Shown: positions 1 through 8,133 of the stretch, piece after piece | How positions within the stretch are numbered: position 1 is the first letter of the stretch | Layout of the letters: the number at the start of each line of letters is the position of its first letter | Source: Gemmatimonadota bacterium | Lineage (GTDB): Bacteria > Gemmatimonadota > Gemmatimonadetes > Gemmatimonadales > Gemmatimonadaceae | Length of the DNA stretch: 17,085 bases | Direction of reading: 5' to 3' | Assembly: GCA_947457715.1 (NCBI GenBank) | Contig: CANGXK010000016.1 | Location: 1 to 17,085, forward strand | The notes under the pieces: model-generated | Seen by the model: the letters and a program-made list of their open reading frames with translations, nothing else | The model's database searches: none | Told to the model about the DNA's origin: nothing | Position numbers and translations under genes: made by a program

Positions 1-50
1 ACGACTCGCAACTCTCACTCGCGACTCCGAACTCACGTGCGTGTCAGTGG
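1..50. repeat. Degenerate heptamer (ACTCNNN) array, right-arm copy
   Basis: From position 4 the sequence reads as ACTC-headed units of 7, 6, 7, 7 and 7 nt: ACTCGCA, ACTCTC, ACTCGCG, ACTCCGA, ACTCACG. The same 7-6-7-7-7 spacing occurs at 9287-9320. Over 1-50 versus 9284-9333 I count 37 of 50 identical bases without a gap. At the second site the array is one arm of a hairpin, so this copy is probably the arm of an element whose other half lies before the window. It ends directly at the stop codon of the M28 peptidase on the opposite strand and could act as that operon's end structure. Confidence 0.6.
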
Positions 51-1676
51 CTATCTCCTGTACTGACTTGCGTCCCGCATCGGCTTCCCACAACTCGGTA
101 CCGTGATCACCTGCCCCGGACGCCCCCCGGGAATCGGGTCCACCAGCACGCGGGAGCTCTTCTCGGCATCCTCGCTGGCGAGATACACGAACATCGCCGT
201 CAGCGTCGCGTTGTGCTTGAGATCATCGACGATGATCTTGTCGAACGCGTCGCGATTCGTGTGCCACGTGCTGTTGCTGTAATCCCAGCTGAGACCACCG
301 AGACCGACCGCCGGCGCGCCCCAGCAGCGGAACGATGCGTCGTCCGATCCGGCACCGATCCCCGACGGGCCCGAGAGGCGGATGTACTGCGTGAGCTGCG
401 ACGGCATCTGGCCCATGTACTGGGCGAGACGCGGGCCGTTCTCCGGATGCAGCCCCGGGCCGGTGCTCACCACGCGGCCCGTGCCGTTGTCCTGATTGAA
501 GGCGAACTGCAGCCCCTTCACGACTTCCGGATGATCAGCGGTGAACGAGCCGGAGCCGTTCAGTCCCTGCTCTTCGCCGCTCCAATGCCCCACCACAATC
601 GTGCGCGACGGCTTCGGATACACCGTCTTCAGAATGCGCAGCGCTTCCATCATGGTGATCGAACCCGTGGCATTATCGGTCGCGCCCGAGTGTCCTTCCC
701 AACTGTCGAAGTGGGCCGACAGCACGACGTATTCGTCGGGCTTCGTGGCGCCCTTGATCTCGGCGATGACGTTGAACACCGGCTGGTCGCCGAGTGCTTC
801 CGCCTCCGCCATCACGCGCACCTTCGGACCCTGGTTGTTCTGCGCGAGGCGGAACAGCATGCCATAGTCTTCGCAGCCCACATCGAACGTGGTGATGGCG
901 GCATTGCGCGGCGAGCCGAAAATCTTGTTCACGCCCGGATACTGCGAGTAGTTCGACTCGAACACGGCAACGGCACCAGCTGCTTTCACGTCGCTGTAGA
1001 ACGTCGGCACACGCTGCGTCACGCCCTGATACGTGGCCGACAGATCACGCTGCAGCGAGTCGAGCGACGCCTGCGTGCTCGGCATCGCGAACTCCGCCAT
1101 CTGCGCCGCCGGACGGCAGGTGAGACGCGGTGCCGACGCCAGCACGATCTTGCCCTTCACACTCGGCAACCACGCCGCAAACTCTTCGGGTGACTGATAC
1201 GGTTTCACGATCACCACGCCGCCTTCGGCCCACTTGCCCGCCGTATGGCCGCTCCACGACAGCATGTTGATCTCCAGCGCCTTTACGCGCGGCGCCGTGA
1301 TCTGCGCGAACGCCGCACCTCGCTTCCACGAATTCCAGGTGCCGTACTGCTCCTTGCGCGCCGACACACCGAACTGCTTGTATGTGGCCAGCAGCCAATC
1401 CTGCGCGCGGTTCATGTTCGGCGACCCGGTCAAACGCGGGCCGACGGAGTCGAGCAACGTTTGCGCAAGTGCGCCGGCCTGCGAGCGCTGCATCCCCTCT
1501 TCCCAGAGGTTCAGGATGACAGGATCAGTCGGTGCATCCTTGCGGACGTAGTCCGGCGCGGGAGAGACCGGAAGCGCCTGCATGTTCTTGGCGACCGGTG
1601 ACGGGCCACGACCAGGCTGCGCAGCGGCGGAACCGGCGGTCGTGAGCAGGAGAGCGAGAACGGCGTGTGTACGCAT
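51..1676 (-). CDS. Secreted M28-family zinc metallopeptidase with PA domain
   Basis: A 541-residue exported aminopeptidase-like enzyme, expected to remove N-terminal residues from peptides outside the cytoplasm. Residues 1-20 (MRTHAVLALLLTTAGSAAAQ) form a signal peptide. Residues about 150-290 resemble a protease-associated (PA) insert. The M28 di-zinc site is complete: His322 and Asp334 in SAHFDSW...GATDNATG, the Glu368-Glu369 pair in GHWSGEEQG, Asp396 in NQDNGTG, and His472 in WHTNRDAF. The start was chosen because it gives a clean signal peptide; the frame stays open upstream to 1931 but that part lies inside the permease gene. The start is 38 bp after the permease stop on the same strand, so co-transcription is likely, although no Shine-Dalgarno site is visible. 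Substrate is unknown; the family assignment is secure. Confidence 0.93.
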   Translation of the reverse strand: MRTHAVLALLLTTAGSAAAQPGRGPSPVAKNMQALPVSPAPDYVRKDAPTDPVILNLWEEGMQRSQAGALAQTLLDSVGPRLTGSPNMNRAQDWLLATYKQFGVSARKEQYGTWNSWKRGAAFAQITAPRVKALEINMLSWSGHTAGKWAEGGVVIVKPYQSPEEFAAWLPSVKGKIVLASAPRLTCRPAAQMAEFAMPSTQASLDSLQRDLSATYQGVTQRVPTFYSDVKAAGAVAVFESNYSQYPGVNKIFGSPRNAAITTFDVGCEDYGMLFRLAQNNQGPKVRVMAEAEALGDQPVFNVIAEIKGATKPDEYVVLSAHFDSWEGHSGATDNATGSITMMEALRILKTVYPKPSRTIVVGHWSGEEQGLNGSGSFTADHPEVVKGLQFAFNQDNGTGRVVSTGPGLHPENGPRLAQYMGQMPSQLTQYIRLSGPSGIGAGSDDASFRCWGAPAVGLGGLSWDYSNSTWHTNRDAFDKIIVDDLKHNATLTAMFVYLASEDAEKSSRVLVDPIPGGRPGQVITVPSCGKPMRDASQYRR

Positions 1677-1714
1677 GCGAAGTGTTGAGATTCGGTAAAG
1701 TGGTAAGCAGTACG

Positions 1715-3301
1715 TCAGGCCCGCGGACTCAATCCATCCACAAGCGACGTCCGGTAAGCCTTCCATGCCGGCACGAAGCCGATCACGACGCCCGCGCCCA
1801 TCACGACGGCGAGATAGGTCCATTCCGTGGCGCGGAGCGGATGCAGCGCGAGATGCAAACCGAAGCGCTGTTCGATCGGCCCCTGCGCCAAGAACAACCC
1901 GATGTAGACCGCAGCCACGCCGATGATGCACCCCAGCAGCGCCAGCAGCCCGCTCTCAAGCACGAGCAGCGAGATGATCATGCGGGGACCCGCACCCACC
2001 GCGCGCAGAATCGCCATCTCGCGACGGCGCGCCTCGAGCGACGAGTACAGCGCGACGAGCATCCCGGTCAACCCGATCGCCACGGCAAAAATGGCGATGA
2101 CCCGCAGGCCAACCTCGGCGCTGCCGATGTTCTGCCACAGCTCGCCGAGCGCCACACCGGGAATGACCGCCGTGAGCGGCTCCACGAGATCGGTGTTCAT
2201 CTCACGCTGCAGCATCAGCGCTTCGAACCGGTTCTTGGTCCCCACGAAAAACGCCGTGATCTGATCGTCGCCGTGATCATGCGTCGGTTCAGCCTCCACC
2301 GGCGCAGGCACGACGTCTTTCGTCGCTGCCTTCTGCTCCACCGGCGCCGCCCTCACTTCAGGCAGCGCACTCGGCGGCGGCTCAGCGCCCGGCATCACCA
2401 GCGGCGTGCCCGGTGGCGGGCTCGCACCCGGCATCACCAGCGTCGTACCGGGAGGCGGCTCAGCCCCCGGCATCACCAGCGGCGTCCCCGCAGGCGGCGC
2501 CATCGCCGCCGCCCGCTGCTTGTTCGCCGCGATAATCGCCGCCGCCTTGGCGCTTCTTTGCGCCGTGGGCTCTGGCGCGGTTTCCCCCTGCCCCCTCCCC
2601 CCTGATACCCTCCCTCCTGCTCCCTCCGCCGACGCCGTCGACGACCCAGCGACGCCAGCCTCCTCCGCATGCATCGCCTCGATCCCCTCCAGCGTCACGT
2701 ACACCGACCGATCGATCGGCGTGAACGTGCGCCCGAGAATCCCGACGACCGTGAACGGATGCGCCTCATGGCTCGACGTACCGATGTCGCGGAGCCCGTG
2801 CACCACCACCACCGGCGAGCCGATCCGGTAGCCCAGCTTTTCCGCCGCTTCGCTCCCGATCACCACTTCCGTATCAGCCACCGCCGCGCGCCCGGACACG
2901 AACACGATCCGACCATCCTTGCGGAAGCGGTAGCGTTCGTAGAACTCCGGGGTCGTGCCCACTACGCGGAAGCCACGATGACTGTCACCGAGCGAGTACG
3001 GGACCACCCACTTGACGGCGGGATGCGCCTTCCATCGCTCCATCGTGGACAGCTTCACCGATCCCGCCGGCGAGCCGATGCCGAACACGGAGCTGAGCAG
3101 CACCTGCAGCGTGCCGCCGCGCGCGCCGACGATCAGGTCGACGCCGCGAATCGTGCCGGCGAAGCTGTCGCGAACGCCGGCACGCACGTTCTCGATGCCG
3201 ACCAGGAGCGTCACGCTCAGCGCGATCGACGCTACCGTCAGCGAGGTCGTCAGCAGCCGGCTCCGCAGCGACGTGAGGGCGAGACGCAGGATCATCGACA
3301 T
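1715..3301 (-). CDS. FtsX/MacB-type ABC transporter permease (DUF3299-associated family)
   Basis: A 528-residue inner-membrane permease with the MacB/LolCE topology: one N-terminal helix (about 15-36), a large periplasmic domain, then three C-terminal helices (about 400-421, 440-472, 494-513). The sequence RREMAILRAVGAGPRMI after helix 2 is the typical cytoplasmic coupling segment. The stretches DLIVGARGGTLQVLLSSVF, YSLGDSHRGFRVVGT and ITAFFVGTKNRFEAL are those I recall from the subfamily that pairs with DUF3299 proteins (PA4064-PA4066-like loci in Pseudomonas). The protein probably moves a lipid, lipoprotein or metal-linked cargo in the envelope; the cargo is not established. Residues about 213-346 form a low-complexity linker with three 13-residue repeats and a short HDHGDD segment. 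The start follows the ATPase stop by 10 bp. Confidence 0.9.
   Translation of the reverse strand: MSMILRLALTSLRSRLLTTSLTVASIALSVTLLVGIENVRAGVRDSFAGTIRGVDLIVGARGGTLQVLLSSVFGIGSPAGSVKLSTMERWKAHPAVKWVVPYSLGDSHRGFRVVGTTPEFYERYRFRKDGRIVFVSGRAAVADTEVVIGSEAAEKLGYRIGSPVVVVHGLRDIGTSSHEAHPFTVVGILGRTFTPIDRSVYVTLEGIEAMHAEEAGVAGSSTASAEGAGGRVSGGRGQGETAPEPTAQRSAKAAAIIAANKQRAAAMAPPAGTPLVMPGAEPPPGTTLVMPGASPPPGTPLVMPGAEPPPSALPEVRAAPVEQKAATKDVVPAPVEAEPTHDHGDDQITAFFVGTKNRFEALMLQREMNTDLVEPLTAVIPGVALGELWQNIGSAEVGLRVIAIFAVAIGLTGMLVALYSSLEARRREMAILRAVGAGPRMIISLLVLESGLLALLGCIIGVAAVYIGLFLAQGPIEQRFGLHLALHPLRATEWTYLAVVMGAGVVIGFVPAWKAYRTSLVDGLSPRA
2373..2489 (-). repeat. Three tandem 39-bp units coding a 13-residue repeat in the permease linker
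   Basis: Three adjacent 39-bp units lie at 2373-2411, 2412-2450 and 2451-2489, with a partial fourth to about 2501. They encode the peptide unit GTPLVMPGAEPPP with one or two substitutions per copy (permease residues about 272-310). The period is a multiple of three, so gain or loss of units keeps the reading frame. The proline-rich units probably act as a flexible periplasmic spacer. Confidence 0.9.
2584..2625 (-). repeat. Seven-nt periodic G-rich tract inside the permease gene
   Basis: On the plus strand this reads as consecutive heptamers CCCCCTG, CCCCCTC, CCCCCTG, ATACCCT, CCCTCCT, GCTCCCT. On the coding strand it gives several runs of three or more G with short loops, which fits the pattern of a possible G-quadruplex. 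It encodes a glycine-rich part of the linker (permease residues about 226-239). The 7-nt period and composition resemble the intergenic tract at 16707-16741. Confidence 0.6.
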
Positions 3302-3311
3302 GCGAAACCCG

Positions 3312-4058
3312 TCATGCGTCTGCTCCGACCTTGGCCGCGCGATTGATCTCCATCAGTTCCACCGTGCGCGAGAAGAGCGGCATGAGCGTGTGATCATGAC
3401 TCACGAACACCAGCGTGGCCCGCGCCTTTTCGCACGATGCGAACAGCAACTTGAGAAAGCGCTCGCGACGGTCGGTATCGAGCGCGCTGGTCGGCTCATC
3501 GGCGATCACGACTTCAGGACTCCCCATGAGCGCGCGGGCGGCGGCAACACGCTGCTGTTGCCCCACGCTCAACTCGGCGATCGGGGAGTCGAGGTACTGC
3601 TCGATGTCGAGTTGCGACGCGATGTCGCGCACCGCGTCGTCGAGCGTACGGCCCGCGAGTCGCGCCCGACGCGCCGGCTCGAGCCGCACCGGCAGCAGGA
3701 TGTTCTCCCGCACCGGTAGGTAGGGGATCAGGTTGAACATCTGGAACACGTAGCCCAGATGCCGGGCGCGGAATGCATCGCGCGCGCCGCCGGACATCGT
3801 GGAAAAGTCTTCCCCCAGCACCCGCACACTGCCGCTCGTGGCCTGCAGCACACCCGCCAGAAGGCCGAGGAGCGTTGTCTTGCCACTACCACTCGGCCCA
3901 TGCAGAAACACCGTCTCGCCGCGATCGATCCGCAGCGAATCAATGGCCAGGACGTCGCGCCCCGTCTTGTACGAAAAGCGCAACGCGGACAGCTCCACCG
4001 CCGGGGTCCCGTCGGGACCAGCGCCGGCGGGAGCTGACCCGGAGATCCCTGCACTCAT
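3312..4058 (-). CDS. LolD/MacB-type ABC transporter ATP-binding subunit
   Basis: A 248-residue cytoplasmic ATPase that powers the permease encoded next to it. All motifs are present: Walker A GPSGSGKTT (54-62), Q-loop Gln106, signature LSVGQQQR (163-170), Walker B VVIADEPT (183-190), D-loop SALD (191-194) and switch His221. The signature has VGQ where LolD usually has GGE or GGQ, within family variation. The ATG overlaps the stop of the DUF3299 gene by 4 bp (ATGA), so translation is probably coupled; no separate Shine-Dalgarno site is seen. The closest role is the MacB/LolD class; I do not assign it as lolD because the partner permease is a different subfamily and no LolA/LolB is nearby. Confidence 0.93.
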   Translation of the reverse strand: MSAGISGSAPAGAGPDGTPAVELSALRFSYKTGRDVLAIDSLRIDRGETVFLHGPSGSGKTTLLGLLAGVLQATSGSVRVLGEDFSTMSGGARDAFRARHLGYVFQMFNLIPYLPVRENILLPVRLEPARRARLAGRTLDDAVRDIASQLDIEQYLDSPIAELSVGQQQRVAAARALMGSPEVVIADEPTSALDTDRRERFLKLLFASCEKARATLVFVSHDHTLMPLFSRTVELMEINRAAKVGADA

Positions 4059-4591
4059 TTCGACGAATAGGGTTCGACCTTGAGCCCTTCCAACTGGTAG
4101 CCCACCGTGCCATATGGGCTCTCAACCGAGGCGATCTTGAGGCGCCCCGACATCCAGACGGCATCAAACAGGTTGAGCTTGATGGCCTTCTTGCCCCCCA
4201 TCTCCACCATCACAATCTGATTCGGCGGCGGCGGCGGCGTGTGCACGCAGGCGCCGTAGTACGGCACCAGCAGGAACTCGGCCCCCTCTTCCTGAAAGTC
4301 GTCGAGCGGCACCACGAATCCGGGGATGCGCACCAGCTTGCCCTCGAGCTTCTTGAGCGTATCGGTTGACTTGCCGTTCGTATAATCGAGGCCAGCAAGC
4401 ACCCGCCAATCGATGTTCACCGCTTCTTCCACCAGCGCCGTCGCACCCTTGCCCTTCACGGGCGTGGCAGCGGGAGCGACGCGGGTCAGCGGCGTGGTAC
4501 GCACCGGGCGGGCAGGCGTGGTGAATGCCGTCGTGGCGCTGAGCACCACGGCGATTCCAGCCAGCGAAAGGGCAGAGGTACGACGGGACAT
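4055..4591 (-). CDS. DUF3299 exported protein
   Basis: A 178-residue protein with a signal peptide (about residues 1-24, ending near TTAFTTPA) and a DUF3299 domain (about 60-178). Diagnostic stretches are [11 protein letters not shown] and [19 protein letters not shown], with a single conserved Cys-x-His. It is expected in the periplasm. Its function is not established. In pseudomonads a homologue lies in the Zur-controlled PA4063-PA4066 cluster with a matching ATPase and permease, and the same trio is seen here, so it probably is an accessory of that ABC system. This is the first gene of the operon: AGGA sits 6 nt before the ATG (4598-4601), and a possible -10 box lies at 4654-4659. No zinc-responsive operator could be recognised by eye. 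Confidence 0.88.
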   Translation of the reverse strand: MSRRTSALSLAGIAVVLSATTAFTTPARPVRTTPLTRVAPAATPVKGKGATALVEEAVNIDWRVLAGLDYTNGKSTDTLKKLEGKLVRIPGFVVPLDDFQEEGAEFLLVPYYGACVHTPPPPPNQIVMVEMGGKKAIKLNLFDAVWMSGRLKIASVESPYGTVGYQLEGLKVEPYSSK

Positions 4592-4653
4592 GACAGATCC
4601 TGGGAACAGGACGAACGGGAGCCCACACGACGGCGTCGCGGGTCACTCCGTGA

Positions 4654-4659
4654 AATTTA
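4654..4659 (-). promoter_or_regulatory. Possible -10 box for the DUF3299/ABC operon
   Basis: TAAATT on the minus strand stands out in the GC-rich divergent region and would give a leader of about 55 nt. No convincing -35 hexamer is visible 17 nt upstream, so this is a weak call. Confidence 0.3.
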
Positions 4660-4770
4660 CGCAATCCGAGCGGGAACGCTGAGGGGAGCGCCGCCGACGT
4701 TCACGCCGCATGCTGCACGCCGCCCCCCTCCAGTACCCCCCAGCCGACGGCTCGGGCCCCGGCGGCATCG

Positions 4771-4776
4771 TATATT
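4771..4776 (+). promoter_or_regulatory. -10 box of a probable leaderless ruvB promoter
   Basis: TATATT is followed by only 7 nt before the ruvB ATG at 4784. With a usual 6-8 nt gap between -10 and transcription start, the mRNA would begin at or next to the ATG. There is no Shine-Dalgarno site before the start and no recognisable -35 hexamer. Confidence 0.5.
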
Positions 4777-4783
4777 GCACCAT

Positions 4784-5812
4784 ATGAGCCGCGCTGAAAT
4801 CACCACGCCGGAAGCCCTCGCCGACGAGAGCGTCGTCGAACTGTCCCTCCGCCCCCAACGACTGGTCGAATTCATCGGCCAAAAGAAGGTCAAGGACAGC
4901 CTCGGCATCGCCATCGCGGCCGCCCGCGCCAGAAAGGAGCCGCTCGATCACACCCTCTTTTTCGGCCCGCCGGGGCTCGGCAAGACCACACTCGCCGATC
5001 TGATGGCCCGCGAGCTTGGGGTGAACCTCACCACCACCTCCGGCCCCGCGCTCGAAAAGCCCGCCGATCTCGTCGGCCCTCTCACCAACCTGCGTGAGGG
5101 CGATGTGCTGTTTATCGATGAAATCCACCGGATGCGCCCGATCATCGAGGAGTTTCTCTATCCGGCGATGGAGGACTACCGGATCGACATCCGGCTCTCT
5201 GATGGTCCCAAGGCGCAGACGGTGACGATGAACATCGAGAAGTTCACGCTGGTCGGTGCCACCACACGGCTTGGCATGCTCACGGCTCCACTCCGCGCGC
5301 GCTTCGGCATCGTGCAGCAACTCGGCTTCTATCCGGTGGATGAACTCGAAGTGATCGTGCGACGCACCGGCGAGGTCCTGAAAGTGGAAATGGACCCGCT
5401 CGGCGCGCACGAGATCGCAAAGCGGTCACGCGGCACACCGCGCGTGGCCAATCGGTTGCTGCGTCGCGTGCGAGACTATGCCCAGGTCTGCGCCGACGGC
5501 CGGATCACCCTCGAGGTCGCGCAAGCCGCGCTCGAGCTCAACAACGTCGACCATTTCGGACTCGACGACATGGATGCGCGGCTGCTGAAGACGATCATCG
5601 AGAAGTTCGACGGGGGACCAGTGGGGCTCGGTACCATCGCGGCCGCCATCGGCGAGGACGCTGGCACGATCGAAGAGGTGTACGAGCCGTTCCTGGTCCA
5701 GCACGGCTTTTTGCAGCGCACGTCTCGAGGACGCGTTGCCACAGCCCATGCCTATCGCCACTTAGGCTACGTCCCTCCCCTTGGTGCGTTCGAACAACCC
5801 ACCCTGTTTTAG
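4784..5812 (+). CDS. ruvB: Holliday junction branch migration helicase RuvB
   Basis: A 342-residue AAA+ motor that, with RuvA, drives branch migration of Holliday junctions in recombination repair. It has Walker [10 protein letters not shown] (61-69), Walker B VLFIDE (108-113), sensor 1 GATTR (158-162), the RARFG segment holding the arginine finger (171-175), and a C-terminal winged-helix part with [13 protein letters not shown]. Length fits the family (about 330-350). ATG 4784 was chosen over an in-frame TTG at 4775 because the TTG overlaps the TATATT box and adds nothing to the family alignment. No ruvA or ruvC is next to it: the upstream gene is divergent. The next gene begins 3 bp after its stop, so the two are probably co-transcribed. 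Confidence 0.97.
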   Translation: MSRAEITTPEALADESVVELSLRPQRLVEFIGQKKVKDSLGIAIAAARARKEPLDHTLFFGPPGLGKTTLADLMARELGVNLTTTSGPALEKPADLVGPLTNLREGDVLFIDEIHRMRPIIEEFLYPAMEDYRIDIRLSDGPKAQTVTMNIEKFTLVGATTRLGMLTAPLRARFGIVQQLGFYPVDELEVIVRRTGEVLKVEMDPLGAHEIAKRSRGTPRVANRLLRRVRDYAQVCADGRITLEVAQAALELNNVDHFGLDDMDARLLKTIIEKFDGGPVGLGTIAAAIGEDAGTIEEVYEPFLVQHGFLQRTSRGRVATAHAYRHLGYVPPLGAFEQPTLF

Positions 5813-5815
5813 GCA

Positions 5816-8071
5816 ATGCGCGCACTGTCCGGCAGCCCGGTGCGAGTCCTCCGGCTCGCACTCGCATTGCTTCTGCCGGCCGCCGTCGCCGGCCGCACCA
5901 TCGCGGCGCAGCCCTTGCCGCCGCGCCCGTCCGTCGCGCAGACCGCAGATTCGCTGGCGGCAAACGGTGACACGGCGCAAGCGGTCGCCCTGCTCGATTC
6001 CGCCGTGCGTCGCGACAGGCGAGACGCGGCGGCGTGGCATCAACTTGGCCTGCTGCAGTGGAATCAGGCCCGCAGCGCGCGCGATCCGAACTTCATAAAG
6101 GATCAGAAGAAGATCCGCCTGCTGATCGCGGCCGACACGGCGCTGCGTCTTGCCACGAAGCTGGCACCCGACAGCGCGCGGTACTGGCTCAGCCTGAGCC
6201 GCTTCAACATCCAGTCGGGTGTGTCCACCATGCGCTTCGCGTCGAGTGGGCAGGCGCGCGATGGCCTGTCGGCGGCCGAGCGCTCGGGCGAAAAACTGCT
6301 GCTGGCCGAAGCGGCCGACATGGCCGGCATGGCCGCATGGCGCAGTTATGACGCGCTGGCGAACCGTGGTCTACCCTCCGGCATGTCGAAGGTGCAGTTG
6401 GAGAACAACAACAATTGGAATCGCAAAAACGCGCGCGACTACGTGAATTCGATCGCCACCAAGATCGAACCGCCCACGGGCGACAACGACCATGCCGCGG
6501 CCCTCGGATACTTTTCGCGTGCGGTAGGCGCCGACTCGTCCAACCTTCGCTACAGCCGCCACCTGTACATGGCCTACGCCGAGCGCAAGAAGTGGACTGA
6601 TCTGGCCACCGTCGCCGGGTTGCGCGCCCGTCAGTTTCCCCTCGACTTCCAAGCGCAGTTGGCGCTCGGCCTCGCGTACCATCGGCTCGCCAATGAGACG
6701 CAGGCCACGCGCGCGTTCGACAGCGCCTTCGTGCTCATGGACGAGAGCGAGGCAGACCGTCTCAAAAACCTGGTGCGCATTTTGCGCCCTCGCGCGAACA
6801 CGGCCACGAAGGGACAGATCGGCGACACGGCCAGTTGGTCGCGCCTGGCGCCGACCCAGCGGGAGGGACTCGAGGCGAGGTTCTGGATGATGAGTGACCC
6901 GCTCTCGCTCACGCAGGAGAATGAGTTCCGCCTCGAGTTTCTGTCGCGCGTGGTGTTCGCCGATTTCCGCTGGACGATCGACGAGATGGACCTGCGTGGC
7001 GCCGATACCGACCGCGGTGACGTGTACGTGCGCTACGGACCGCCGGACTTCGAGATGACGATTCCGGGCAGTTCGACCGACACGCGCACGCGTCTCGACG
7101 GCGGCGTCACCCTCGTGTGGGATTACACCAGCAAACTCACCTTCTTTTTCGACTTGCAGCCCGGCTTCGCCACCGGACGTCTGTCGCTGTTCGACCGCAA
7201 TTACGTGGAAGGGGTAAAGGACGCGGTGCCGGTGTCCTTCGCCAACGTGCCCGCAGCGCGCCTGCTCGATACGATCCCCATCCGGATCGCGCGCTTCCGG
7301 TCCGGCGCTGATTCCAGCGATGCCGTCATCGCCGCCCGCGTGCCGATCGATTCGCTGCTCAAGACCAACACGCGTGATCGCGTGCCGGTCGATATCGACC
7401 TTCGCATCTTCGATCAGTTCGTGAAGGTGCGCGGCATGGAGTCGGACCAGTCCACCTTCAATCGCGACAGCACAAACGCGCCGGTCGACCGCGTGTGGAC
7501 GCGACGCGTGGGACCGGGCATCAACGTGGTGCGGGTCGAAGCGTTGCAAGCCGACAGCAAGCGCGGCGCGCGCGCCATGACCCGACTCGATCCGTCGGTG
7601 AACGTCGGCTTCGGCATGAGTGACGTGCTGCTGGGTCACAAGCCGGCACTGCGGACCGGGGTAGCGCTGCCGTCGCGGTGGAGCGACGTCACCATCACGC
7701 CAACCGTGGGCAGCTTCGCCCGGAATAGCTCGGTCGGCCTGCTCTGGGAGGTATACGACCTGATGCCGCGCGACGGCATGACCAGGTATCGCGTGGCCAT
7801 CAGCGTCGAGCGCGAAGATCGCACGGGTGGGGTGGGCTTTGCCGTGCGGGTGCTCGACAACCTCGGACGCGCGGTGGGGCGCGCGCAGCAGTCGCGCGAT
7901 CGCTTCACGATCTCCTTCGACCGACAGGGTGGTGCGCTCCCGGTGCTCGTGGAGTACCTGTCGCTGGACATGGCGCAGGCGCCGTCCGGCAGCTACCGGC
8001 TGCGCGTCGAGGTCACCGACCTCGCAAATCAGAAAAAAACCGCACGCAACACCGTATTTCTCATGCGCTGA
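5816..8071 (+). CDS. GWxTD-family exported protein with TPR-like N-terminal half
   Basis: A 751-residue exported protein of unknown function. Residues 1-32 look like a signal peptide (hydrophobic VLRLALALLLPAAVAG, cleavage near AAQ). Residues about 40-320 are alpha-helical and alanine-rich with TPR-like spacing. Residues 352-408 carry the hallmark region of the GWxTD domain: ARFWMMSDPL, ENEFRLEFLSRVVFAD and TDRGDVYVRYGPP. The name-giving motif reads GADTD (395-399), so the tryptophan is replaced by alanine. The C-terminal third is beta-rich. GWxTD proteins are known mainly from Acidobacteria, Bacteroidetes and Gemmatimonadota as large exported proteins without an assigned role. It sits 3 bp after ruvB, where many bacteria have queA directly after ruvB. 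Confidence 0.85.
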   Translation: MRALSGSPVRVLRLALALLLPAAVAGRTIAAQPLPPRPSVAQTADSLAANGDTAQAVALLDSAVRRDRRDAAAWHQLGLLQWNQARSARDPNFIKDQKKIRLLIAADTALRLATKLAPDSARYWLSLSRFNIQSGVSTMRFASSGQARDGLSAAERSGEKLLLAEAADMAGMAAWRSYDALANRGLPSGMSKVQLENNNNWNRKNARDYVNSIATKIEPPTGDNDHAAALGYFSRAVGADSSNLRYSRHLYMAYAERKKWTDLATVAGLRARQFPLDFQAQLALGLAYHRLANETQATRAFDSAFVLMDESEADRLKNLVRILRPRANTATKGQIGDTASWSRLAPTQREGLEARFWMMSDPLSLTQENEFRLEFLSRVVFADFRWTIDEMDLRGADTDRGDVYVRYGPPDFEMTIPGSSTDTRTRLDGGVTLVWDYTSKLTFFFDLQPGFATGRLSLFDRNYVEGVKDAVPVSFANVPAARLLDTIPIRIARFRSGADSSDAVIAARVPIDSLLKTNTRDRVPVDIDLRIFDQFVKVRGMESDQSTFNRDSTNAPVDRVWTRRVGPGINVVRVEALQADSKRGARAMTRLDPSVNVGFGMSDVLLGHKPALRTGVALPSRWSDVTITPTVGSFARNSSVGLLWEVYDLMPRDGMTRYRVAISVEREDRTGGVGFAVRVLDNLGRAVGRAQQSRDRFTISFDRQGGALPVLVEYLSLDMAQAPSGSYRLRVEVTDLANQKKTARNTVFLMR

Positions 8072-8133
8072 GGGACAAAAACGGGCCGAGCTGTTGCATT
8101 GCAGCGTCGGTTCGGTTGTCTTTCTGCGCTTCC

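Noticed and set aside
1..50. CRISPR array
   Set aside because: The units are 6-7 nt with no spacers of CRISPR length and no cas genes in the window.
1677..1931. N-terminal extension of the M28 peptidase to 1931
   Set aside because: The extra residues overlap the permease gene and would bury the signal peptide inside the protein.
1667..3346. Long plus-strand frames (1667-2605, 2669-3346) opposite the permease
   Set aside because: Arg/His-rich products typical of shadows of GC-rich genes; the minus-strand permease is clearly the real gene.
4775..4783. TTG 4775 as the ruvB start
   Set aside because: It overlaps the TATATT box, lacks a Shine-Dalgarno site and adds only three residues outside the family alignment.
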